Notes under the pieces: model-generated
The model's input: only the letters and a program-made list of their open reading frames with translations
Told to the model about the DNA's origin: nothing
Databases searched by the model: none
Position numbers and translations under genes: made by a program
DNA from: Elusimicrobia bacterium CG_4_9_14_3_um_filter_62_55
GTDB lineage: Bacteria; Elusimicrobiota; Elusimicrobia; UBA1565
DNA: 54,097 bases
Assembly: GCA_002790095.1 (NCBI GenBank)
Contig: PFUL01000113.1
Span: forward strand, 1 to 54,097
Direction of reading: 5' to 3'
In this document: one piece after another, positions 26,885-33,799 of the stretch
How positions within the stretch are numbered: the first letter of the stretch is position 1
Layout: each line of letters begins with the position of its first letter

Positions 26885-26917
26885 GAAATTCACGTCGCTG
26901 GGACAGACCGGAACGCA
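26885..26917 (-). pseudogene. Remnant of ygfK ferredoxin-motif sequence
   Basis: Thirty-three bases match 28301-28333 in the ygfK-like gene at 29 positions by eye, in the same orientation, and still read CVPVCPSDVNF, compared with CVPVCPNDANF in the intact gene. Flanking similarity fades quickly. It lies just outside the 3' edge of the AT-rich cassette. Confidence 0.6.
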
Positions 26918-27015
26918 GGCGAAAACCCCAAATAGAGATTTTCGGTTCCGAGAAGCTTCTACCCCGCACGCATGGGACCGCTCTTGCCCTGATCGAAAAG
27001 GCCTGTTACACTCAG

Positions 27016-27021
27016 TATAGT
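27016..27021 (+). promoter_or_regulatory. Probable -10 box for the nucleotidyltransferase pair
   Basis: TATAGT lies about 30 nt upstream of ATG 27052, which has no Shine-Dalgarno. No convincing -35. Confidence 0.35.
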
Positions 27022-27051
27022 TATGAGTCTTCGTTTCTCCACGAACCCATG

Positions 27052-27273
27052 ATATTTCGATTGCGCAAGGATATCGGTCGACGGGTGCCGACGAAGAGAA
27101 CGCAGGCCCAGCAGGATGCCGAAGAACTCGCCTACTGGCTCTCTCGCTCCGCGGAAGAACGCGCCGATGCCGTCGGCTTTTTGACGCGCCGTCGCCATTT
27201 TCTGCAGACCGGTCGCGCTTTGCCGCCGCTCGACAAGAGGGTCGGCCGCCGTGTTCGCGCGAACGATGCCTGA
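27052..27273 (+). CDS. Small basic protein upstream of nucleotidyltransferase
   Basis: A 73-residue protein, rich in Arg (RLRKDIGRRVPTKRTQ) with a predicted helix EELAYWLSRSAEERADAVGFLTRRRHFL. The pattern 'W-x-x-R-S-x-E-E-R' is common in small partners encoded immediately before AbiEii-like nucleotidyltransferases. Start at ATG 27052 is chosen because the longer frame from 26860 runs through pseudogene-like sequence. The stop overlaps the ATG of the next gene, indicating a coupled pair. Confidence 0.6.
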   Translation: MFRLRKDIGRRVPTKRTQAQQDAEELAYWLSRSAEERADAVGFLTRRRHFLQTGRALPPLDKRVGRRVRANDA

Positions 27274-27736
27274 GCAGAACATTCACGACGATTTCGTCGC
27301 CTTCCTCAAAATTCTCAACAAGCACGAAGTGGAATACCTGGTGATCGGCGGTCACGCCGTCGGCTTCCACGGGCGGCCGCGCGATACCGGGGACATCGAC
27401 ATCGTGATCAAGCCGACGCGTGAGAATGCAGCACGATTGGTCCGCGCCGTGAGCGCTTTCGGCGCGGGCGGCCTAGGCTACACCGAGGACGATTATCTCT
27501 CGGGCGATTTCATTCAATTCGGAGTCGCCCCGGTAAGAATCGACATAACGATTTTATTCGTAGGCGTCGAATCGGCGGCGCTCTGGGACGAAGCCGTCGT
27601 CGGCCAACTGGGCGGGGTATCCGTCAGGTTTCCCTCGAAAAAATGCCTCCTGGCCAACAAACGCGCCACCGGCCGCCCGAAGGACCTTCGAGACGCGGAA
27701 ACACTCGATCCCCAAGGGCGCGATGCGCTTGAGTGA
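27266..27736 (+). CDS. Nucleotidyltransferase-fold protein (AbiEii/DUF6036-like)
   Basis: A 156-residue protein with the nucleotidyltransferase signature VIGGHAVGFHGRPRDTGDIDIVI, in which GG and DxD form the metal/NTP site. A later acidic residue is likely in PVRIDITILF. Relatives serve as toxins of type IV-like or MNT toxin-antitoxin pairs that modify tRNA or proteins. ATG 27266 overlaps the upstream stop and is preferred over GTG 27251. It ends 63 bp before the convergent ygfK-like gene. Confidence 0.75.
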   Translation: MPEQNIHDDFVAFLKILNKHEVEYLVIGGHAVGFHGRPRDTGDIDIVIKPTRENAARLVRAVSAFGAGGLGYTEDDYLSGDFIQFGVAPVRIDITILFVGVESAALWDEAVVGQLGGVSVRFPSKKCLLANKRATGRPKDLRDAETLDPQGRDALE

Positions 27737-27799
27737 TCCGAAGACACTCGTCCCGGAATCAATGTCCTAAACAAGGTTTCGGAAGCCTGGTACTCGCCG

Positions 27800-29794
27800 C
27801 TAATACTTGATGTAGTTCGCCGCTTCGTCGGAGAAAATCGCCGCGCGGATCCGCTCGAACAGGAAGTAGAAGGTCAAATCGACCTCGCCCGAGGCCTCGC
27901 CTTCGGCCGTCCCCGCCGGGTCCGTCGCGTCGAATTTAACGAGGAAGCCGTCGCCGGCGTAGGAAACCTTCCCGCCTCCGGCGTCGTAGGCGTACACCTT
28001 GCCGTCGACGCGGCCGTGAACCTGCCAGCGGTCACCGTCCTTCTGCAGGAAAAGTCCGTCGCGCCCCTTCGCCGCCTCGAAGCGCTCGAGGGACCCGAAG
28101 AACCGCGGCTTCACTTTATAGGGCCCCCCTTCCTCGGGACAAAACGGATCGCAGTTCCCGCAGTCGTTGCAGAAATCCGCGAAGTTCGCGAGTTGATGCT
28201 TCTTCGTGATTATCAACGCAGGACCGTCCTCGCGGCGAAATCCCCCGTTTTCGGGATGCAGCTTCACGACCGGAACCTCTCCGGCGGAAAGCGGATAGGT
28301 GAAATTCGCGTCGTTGGGACACACCGGGACGCACTTGTCGCAGGTGACGCAGTCAAACAGCGACAGCTTGCTGTCCATGCGCTTGGGCAAGTCGGCGTTT
28401 TTGGCCTGCGCGTAGCGCGGGTCCGACGCCAGACCCGAGGCGTAGCTCTCGGTATTGAGCAGCTTCGCCGCGCTCACCCAGCGGGCGTACTCCGGCGTTC
28501 CCTTCCCCGGCTTCTCGGCGAGCGAAGCCTTCGCGAGCGCCGCGTCCGCGTGTCCGTGCGCGGCGAGGATGAAGTCGGGGATATCCGACGCCCCGCACGC
28601 CTCCATCCGTTTGAGCAGGTCGTCGAAATAGCCGCGCGCGCGGCCGTAGCCGCCGGGCTTGAGCAGATCCGAACAGACCGTCACCGGCGCGAGACCCAGA
28701 GAGACCGCGTCAGGGAAATTAGACCGATCGATTCCGGCCGAGAACGAAATCGGGATGCGGTCCTCGAACACGCCGCGGAAGCGCTTTACCAAATTCATCG
28801 CGATCACGTGCAGCGGCCGGCCCGAGAGATACATCACCTTTTCGGACTTGGGCAAAAACCCCTCGCGGTTCTCGACGATCAGTGTGTTGTTGAACTTCAC
28901 GCCGAAGCCGAGACCCTCGGCCGCGGCGGTCTTGGACAAGCGCTCGCAGAATCCCACGGCGACGTCCCACGTCGCATCGTTTTCAAACGCGCTGTCGGGC
29001 GTGTAGTAATGCTTGTAGCCGAGCGAGTCGTTCATTAAAGCGCGCAGCGCCCCGGGACCCAGCAAGGTCGGGTTCAGCTTGATGATCGAGCTGATCTTCT
29101 TTTCGCGCAGGAGATAATCGACGATGCGTTCGATCTCCTCGGGCGGACAGCCGTGGAAGGTCGAGAGCGTCAACGTGTCGGAAAGCTTGGCTTGAAAGTC
29201 GAGATCCCGGAATCGCTTGAACTCCGTGGGAATCTCCGAGCGGAAACGCTCGATCAGTTCGGACGCGTCGCGCATGCCGTCCAAAAACGCCTGTACCGGG
29301 GCGCTCTTGATGCCCTTGAGGTCGTAGCCGACGCTCATGTCGTAGATCACCGACTCCAGACCGTCGGCCATCGGAAGCTTGCCGCTCGTGCGCAGGATTT
29401 CGATCAGCATCGACGCCTTCGCGTATTCCTCGATGGACTGCTTCAACCGCAGTTCCTGGGACCATTCGACGTTGAAGCCCACGTTGCGCATGTCGATGCA
29501 CGGCCGCGGGATCTCGAGCTCGTCTAGGATCTGCACGGTCTTGAGTTCAATGATCCGCGAACCTCCGAGCCAGGCCAAAACGATGTTCTGCGCGAGTTGG
29601 GAATGCGGTCCCGCCGCGGGACCAAGCGGCGTCGAAGCCTTCTTTCCATGAAAACGGACGGAGAGGTCCTTGCCCTTCGCGTCGCGCAGGAAACTCCGGC
29701 TCGGCAGATCGAAGATCGCGTCGTGGGACTCGATCTCGCGCAGCATCCGCGTCAGGAGTTTCGAAAACGGCCGGGGAATCAGATCGTCAGACAT
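27800..29794 (-). CDS. ygfK: YgfK-like iron-sulfur oxidoreductase, short form
   Basis: A 664-residue protein similar to the 'putative selenate reductase subunit YgfK' family implicated in anaerobic purine/urate reduction. The N-terminal ~430 residues resemble a dihydroorotate/dihydropyrimidine dehydrogenase-type flavin barrel (TPLGPAAGPHSQLAQN, TLSTFHGCPPEEIERI, SFSAGIDRSNFPDAVSLGLAPVTVCSD; pieces read separately). Two ferredoxin clusters follow (CVTCDKCVPVCPNDANF and CNDCGNCDPFCPEEGG). E. coli YgfK is about 1030 residues and has a GltD-like FAD/NAD(P)H domain, which is missing here, so another electron donor is needed. The start ATG at 29794 sits 7 nt after TAGAAT. Two remnants of a second copy lie in the island. 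Confidence 0.85.
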   Translation of the reverse strand: MSDDLIPRPFSKLLTRMLREIESHDAIFDLPSRSFLRDAKGKDLSVRFHGKKASTPLGPAAGPHSQLAQNIVLAWLGGSRIIELKTVQILDELEIPRPCIDMRNVGFNVEWSQELRLKQSIEEYAKASMLIEILRTSGKLPMADGLESVIYDMSVGYDLKGIKSAPVQAFLDGMRDASELIERFRSEIPTEFKRFRDLDFQAKLSDTLTLSTFHGCPPEEIERIVDYLLREKKISSIIKLNPTLLGPGALRALMNDSLGYKHYYTPDSAFENDATWDVAVGFCERLSKTAAAEGLGFGVKFNNTLIVENREGFLPKSEKVMYLSGRPLHVIAMNLVKRFRGVFEDRIPISFSAGIDRSNFPDAVSLGLAPVTVCSDLLKPGGYGRARGYFDDLLKRMEACGASDIPDFILAAHGHADAALAKASLAEKPGKGTPEYARWVSAAKLLNTESYASGLASDPRYAQAKNADLPKRMDSKLSLFDCVTCDKCVPVCPNDANFTYPLSAGEVPVVKLHPENGGFRREDGPALIITKKHQLANFADFCNDCGNCDPFCPEEGGPYKVKPRFFGSLERFEAAKGRDGLFLQKDGDRWQVHGRVDGKVYAYDAGGGKVSYAGDGFLVKFDATDPAGTAEGEASGEVDLTFYFLFERIRAAIFSDEAANYIKY

Positions 29795-29801
29795 AAGGCT
29801 T

Positions 29802-29807
29802 ATTCTA
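29802..29807 (-). promoter_or_regulatory. -10 box of leaderless-type promoter (ygfK-like gene)
   Basis: TAGAAT on the minus strand ends 7 nt before the ATG, with TTGCGC 16 bp further upstream as a -35 candidate. No Shine-Dalgarno. Confidence 0.6.
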
Positions 29808-29875
29808 GCAATGGAATTGCCGCGCGCAACCAGAGAATTCCCGTCTTCCCGGCGGGGATTTCGTAAAACAATTGG

Positions 29876-29881
29876 TATTAT
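29876..29881 (+). promoter_or_regulatory. Probable -10 box of topoisomerase VI operon
   Basis: TATTAT ends 10 nt before the ATG at 29892; the gap has no Shine-Dalgarno. Divergent from the ygfK-like promoter within about 70 bp. Confidence 0.45.
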
Positions 29882-29891
29882 TGGCCCCAAC

Positions 29892-31886
29892 ATGGCGAAG
29901 ACGAAATCAAAACCCAAACAAGTTACGGCCGAAGAGATGGGCGCGAAGCAGCGTTCGATCTCGGTCTCCGAATTTTTCACCAAGAACCGCCACCTGCTCG
30001 GCTTCGACAGCCCCCGCAAGGCGATGCTTACCTGCGTCAAAGAGGCCGTCGACAACGCACTCGACGCGAGCGAGGAAGCGGGCATCCTCCCCGAAGTGCA
30101 CGTGATCATCGAGGTCGTCGCGGATCAGCACGGCCACAAGCTCCCCCCGAGTCAGGCGAAGCGTTTTCGCGTCACCGTCATCGATTTCGGCCCCGGCATC
30201 GTCCGCCAACAGATTCCTCTTATTTTCGCGAAGCTTCTGTATGGTTCGAAGTTCCACCGCCTGCGCATGAGCCGCGGCCAACAGGGCATCGGCATCTCCG
30301 CGGCGGGCATGTACGGCCAGTTGACCACCGGAACACCCGTAAAGATCATCTCGCGCACCGGCGCCAAGTCGCAGGCGCATTACTTCGAGGTCCAGATCGA
30401 CACGAAGAAGAACGAACCCCGCATCCTCGAGAAGAAGCAAATCGAATGGGAGAACCATCGCGGGACCCAGGTCTCGATCGAACTCGAAGGCCGCTACGTG
30501 AAGGGCCGCGCGTCGATCGACGAGTACATCGAGCAGACCGCGATCGCGAACCCCCACGTAAAAATCATCTACGACGCCCCCGAAGGCGAGCGGCGGGTGT
30601 TCGAACGTACGCATCACGAACTCCCGGAACAGCCGCGCGAGATTAAGCCCCATCCCTACGGCATCGAACTCGGCATGCTGCTCAAGATGCTTCACGACAC
30701 GAAAAGCCATTGGCTTTCGGGCTTTCTCTGTTCGGACTTCAGCCGGATCTCGACGAAGCTCGCCGAGGAGATCTGCGCGACGGCGGGGCTAAGCCCCAAA
30801 AAGCGTCCGCGCGACGTGCATGGCCACGACGCCGAGAACCTCTATGAGGCGCTGCAGGAAACGAAGATCATGGCGCCGCCGACCAACTGCATCTCCCCGA
30901 TCGGCGAAAAGGCGATCCTCTACGGCCTCTACCAGCAGATCAAGGGGGATTTCTATACCGCCGTCACCCGGCCGCCGGCGGTGTACCGCGGCAATCCCTT
31001 CGTCATCGAAGCGGGCCTCGCGTTCGGCCGCGGCTCCGAGGAAGAGCAAAAGAAACAAAAGAAGGCGGCGTTCGACGGACCTCTCGCGGAAGGAGAGGGC
31101 AAGGACAAGAACACCGAACTCGCGCGCATCATCCGCTACGCGAATCGCGTCCCCCTGCTCTACCAGCAATCGGCCTGCTCGATGACGAAGGCCGCGCTGG
31201 AAACGGCCTGGCGCAACTACGGCGTCTCGCAGTCCCGGGGCGCGATGCCCGCGGGGCCGATGGTCATCTTCGTGCACATGGCCTCGGTCTGGGTGCCGTT
31301 CACAAGCGAATCCAAGGAAGCGATCGCCGATTACGACGAGATCCGCAGACAGATCAAACTGGCCCTTCAGGAATGCGGCCGCCGCCTCGGCATCTTCCTC
31401 AAGCGCCGCGAGCGTGCGAAGACGGAGTTCCGCCGCCGCAACGTGTTCGAACTCTACATCGAAGAAGTCGCCCAGGCCTGCAAGCGGCTCAAAGGCGGCA
31501 AACTCGCGGTGGAGAAGCTTAAGAAGCAGCTCAACGAGATCGCGACGAAACTGACCGGCGGCGACAAAACGGACGAACTGCTGGGCAAAACTAATACGGG
31601 CCCTCAAGGCCTGCCCTCGTCTATCATCGTCACCGAGGACGGCATCGAAGGCGACGTTCCGCGGCTCGACGCCCCGCCGGAAGACGGCGCCCCGGATCCC
31701 CAGCCGACCGACGCCGCTCCCGCCGAGGAGGCTGAGGAGACTCCGGCGCCGGACCCGGTCCCCCCGAAGAAACCCGCGGCAAAAAAGAAGGCCGCCGAGA
31801 AAAAACCGGCGAAGAAGGTCAAGAAGGCCGCCGCGAAGAAGAAACCCGCTCGCAAAAAATCCGCGAAGAAACGGCTTAAGAAATAG
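29892..31886 (+). CDS. top6B: DNA topoisomerase VI subunit B
   Basis: A 664-residue GHKL ATPase subunit of a type IIB topoisomerase, which together with subunit A passes one duplex through another. The Bergerat ATP site is visible: CVKEAVDNALDASEEAGI, IDFGPGI and RGQQGIGISAAGMYGQ. The transducer region follows (PAGPMVIFVHMASVWVPF). The last ~65 residues are an Ala/Pro-rich linker and a histone-H1-like Lys/Ala tail (AAKKKPARKKSAKKRLKK), probably non-specific DNA binding. Start ATG 29892 chosen because the longer frame reads into the divergent gene. The A subunit follows after 8 bp. Topo VI is typical of archaea and plants and uncommon in bacteria. Confidence 0.93.
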   Translation: MAKTKSKPKQVTAEEMGAKQRSISVSEFFTKNRHLLGFDSPRKAMLTCVKEAVDNALDASEEAGILPEVHVIIEVVADQHGHKLPPSQAKRFRVTVIDFGPGIVRQQIPLIFAKLLYGSKFHRLRMSRGQQGIGISAAGMYGQLTTGTPVKIISRTGAKSQAHYFEVQIDTKKNEPRILEKKQIEWENHRGTQVSIELEGRYVKGRASIDEYIEQTAIANPHVKIIYDAPEGERRVFERTHHELPEQPREIKPHPYGIELGMLLKMLHDTKSHWLSGFLCSDFSRISTKLAEEICATAGLSPKKRPRDVHGHDAENLYEALQETKIMAPPTNCISPIGEKAILYGLYQQIKGDFYTAVTRPPAVYRGNPFVIEAGLAFGRGSEEEQKKQKKAAFDGPLAEGEGKDKNTELARIIRYANRVPLLYQQSACSMTKAALETAWRNYGVSQSRGAMPAGPMVIFVHMASVWVPFTSESKEAIADYDEIRRQIKLALQECGRRLGIFLKRRERAKTEFRRRNVFELYIEEVAQACKRLKGGKLAVEKLKKQLNEIATKLTGGDKTDELLGKTNTGPQGLPSSIIVTEDGIEGDVPRLDAPPEDGAPDPQPTDAAPAEEAEETPAPDPVPPKKPAAKKKAAEKKPAKKVKKAAAKKKPARKKSAKKRLKK

Positions 31887-31894
31887 AGGCGATC

Positions 31895-32998
31895 ATGGCG
31901 ACCAGCAAAAGCAGACAAGCGGCGGTCAAGCAGAGTCTCGTGAGCCTCGCGGACATCGTCATCGAGGCGGCGAACAAGAAGAAGGACCCGACGATCAAGA
32001 TTCCCGTGCGTTCACTCTCGAACGTCGACTTCAACCCGCGCAAAGGCATCATCGAAATGGGCAAGAAGAAGCAGGAGCGCACCTTCTTCAATCTCGGCAT
32101 GGCGAAGAAATTCATGCAGACGATGCTGGTTGCCGACGCGCTCGCGGAACTGCAGAACGCGAACCTCACGACGAGCCTGCGCGAAATCTATTACCGTACG
32201 AAGCACACGATCGAGGGCTCGCACGAGAACACCTTCGACAATCAGAACGAGAGCGACCCGGTCATCGAGGATCTTGAAGTCTCGCTGGAGGCGCTCCGCG
32301 AGGAGCTTCACGTGCGCGCCGACAACGGCGGCACGATGGTCGGTCCTGTCATCATCGAAGACGACGGGGATCGCGTCGATTGCACGAAACTCGGCAAGGG
32401 CGGCTACTCAATCCCCTCGATCGTGGAACCAGGTTACGTCGACATTAAGAAGTGCACGGCCGACTTCGTTTTGCTCATCGAAAAAGGCACGCAGTGGAAC
32501 CGGCTCTCGGAAGACAAGTTCTGGCGCAAGTACAACTGCGTGATGCTGACCGGCAACGGCCAGCCGCCGCGCGGCGTGCGCCGCCTCGCCCGGCGCCTCC
32601 ACGAGGAGAAGAAGCTTCCCGTCTACGTCCTCGTCGACAACGATCCGTGGGGCTACTACATCTATTCGGTCGTAAAGCAGGGCTCGATCAACCTCGCTTT
32701 CGAGAGCCAGCGCATAGCGATCCCCAAGGCGAAATTCGTCGGCCTCTCCAGCGCCGATCCGGCGAAATACGGCCTCCCGCGAAACGTCGGCATCAAGCTC
32801 AATGACAAGGACATCAACCGCGCGAAGGAACTGCTCAACTACCCCTGGTTCCAGAAGAAGGAATGGCAGAAGGAGATCAAGGGGATGCTGGCCAGCGGAT
32901 TGAAGTTCGAACTCGACGCGCTCGCCAACAAGGATTTCCAGTACCTCACCAAGCAGTACCTGCCCCGGAAGCTGAAAGAACGGGACTGGCTGGACTAG
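31895..32998 (+). CDS. top6A: DNA topoisomerase VI subunit A (Spo11-like)
   Basis: A 367-residue catalytic subunit. The winged-helix catalytic tyrosine is in TSLREIYYRTKH and the Toprim metal site is formed by FVLLIEKGTQWNRL (Glu) and VYVLVDNDPWGYYIYS (DxD). Domain order and length match Spo11/Top6A. It sits 8 bp after top6B and is the last gene of the pair; the next gene has its own promoter 11 bp downstream. It would make 2-nt 5'-overhang double-strand breaks during decatenation or relaxation, as known for the family. Confidence 0.93.
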   Translation: MATSKSRQAAVKQSLVSLADIVIEAANKKKDPTIKIPVRSLSNVDFNPRKGIIEMGKKKQERTFFNLGMAKKFMQTMLVADALAELQNANLTTSLREIYYRTKHTIEGSHENTFDNQNESDPVIEDLEVSLEALREELHVRADNGGTMVGPVIIEDDGDRVDCTKLGKGGYSIPSIVEPGYVDIKKCTADFVLLIEKGTQWNRLSEDKFWRKYNCVMLTGNGQPPRGVRRLARRLHEEKKLPVYVLVDNDPWGYYIYSVVKQGSINLAFESQRIAIPKAKFVGLSSADPAKYGLPRNVGIKLNDKDINRAKELLNYPWFQKKEWQKEIKGMLASGLKFELDALANKDFQYLTKQYLPRKLKERDWLD

Positions 32999-33009
32999 CG
33001 AAGCGCCGC

Positions 33010-33015
33010 TACACT
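33010..33015 (+). promoter_or_regulatory. -10 box of leaderless-type promoter
   Basis: TACACT ends 6 nt before the ATG at 33022. No Shine-Dalgarno. Confidence 0.5.
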
Positions 33016-33021
33016 AACCGC

Positions 33022-33696
33022 ATGAGAGTTTCCGCGCTCCTCGCGGCCGTGCTGCTTTTGACGCCGCTCGCCGCGCGGGCGAAACCCAAGACGGCCGCTT
33101 CCCAGAAACCGGCGAAGGAATCCTCTTCCGACGGACGGTTTTCCTACGGAACGCCAAAAGGCTTCGAACACGCGGTCTTGAAAAACGCGGTCGCGGGTTG
33201 GACGCACGCCAAAAGCAAAAACATAATCGGCGTTTTTCCGGTTTCCCCCGAGCGCGCGAAAACGCTCGGCGGCGCGCTGAAAGCCGCCAACACCTCCCGC
33301 GAACGCGCCTCCGCCAAGCAAGGCGGCTGGATCGTCTCGAAGGTCTACAAAAAGACCCTCGAAAACAAGATGGATTTTCTATTCTACAGCGCCCATCAAA
33401 ACGGGAAGAATCTGAAAATCGCCGGATACTTCGCGCTCGGCGCGAACCTCTACTTCGTCAGCGGCTGGGTCCCGCGCACGAAGTACGGGATGCCGGCCCT
33501 CTACGCCGCCTTGGACACCATCGAACCGATCGCGGCCCCGCGCGGAGGACGCGCGATGGCCGGACACGAGACCCCGAGTCTGCTCAAACAGCAGGAAGAA
33601 AAAACGAAAGGGCCGTCCGGCGTGAAACTGGACATGGGCTCCGGTACCCCGAAGATGCTCGGCGGCCCGCAGAAAACCGGCGGCCCGGTCCGCTAG
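33022..33696 (+). CDS. Exported hypothetical protein
   Basis: A 224-residue protein with a signal peptide (MRVSALLAAVLLLTPLAARA). A folded middle follows (FSYGTPKGFEHAVLKNAV ... DFLFYSAHQNGKNLKIAGYF) and then a Gly/Pro-rich, probably disordered tail. No family is recognised; the middle part has the look of a small alpha/beta periplasmic domain. Start chosen at the Met that begins the signal peptide and sits 6 nt after a -10 box. It stands alone between the topoisomerase VI pair and the MFS gene. Confidence 0.68.
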   Translation: MRVSALLAAVLLLTPLAARAKPKTAASQKPAKESSSDGRFSYGTPKGFEHAVLKNAVAGWTHAKSKNIIGVFPVSPERAKTLGGALKAANTSRERASAKQGGWIVSKVYKKTLENKMDFLFYSAHQNGKNLKIAGYFALGANLYFVSGWVPRTKYGMPALYAALDTIEPIAAPRGGRAMAGHETPSLLKQQEEKTKGPSGVKLDMGSGTPKMLGGPQKTGGPVR

Positions 33697-33787
33697 CGTC
33701 TTCCTAGGTCCAATCTCCCGTTTCGACTGGGGCCGATGCGTCGTCGGTTGAGCCCCGTGGACCCTCAATAAGTGATCCTGCCCTCCC

Positions 33788-33793
33788 TATAAT
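33788..33793 (+). promoter_or_regulatory. -10 box of leaderless-type promoter (MFS gene)
   Basis: A perfect TATAAT ends 6 nt (GAGGCC) before ATG 33800. Confidence 0.65.
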
Positions 33794-33799
33794 GAGGCC

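Noticed and set aside
26860-27051. N-terminal extension of the small protein before the nucleotidyltransferase
   Set aside because: It runs through a degenerate ygfK remnant and a likely promoter; composition does not look coding.
29670-29891. Upstream extension of top6B
   Set aside because: It overlaps the divergent ygfK-like gene and the promoter region; conserved sequence starts after ATG 29892.
29795-30109. Extended N-terminus of the ygfK-like gene
   Set aside because: It runs antisense through top6B; the ATG at 29794 directly follows a -10 box and starts conserved sequence.
31604-31918. Phe/Ala-rich minus-strand frame suggesting a membrane protein
   Set aside because: It is the antisense reading of the Lys/Ala tail of top6B.
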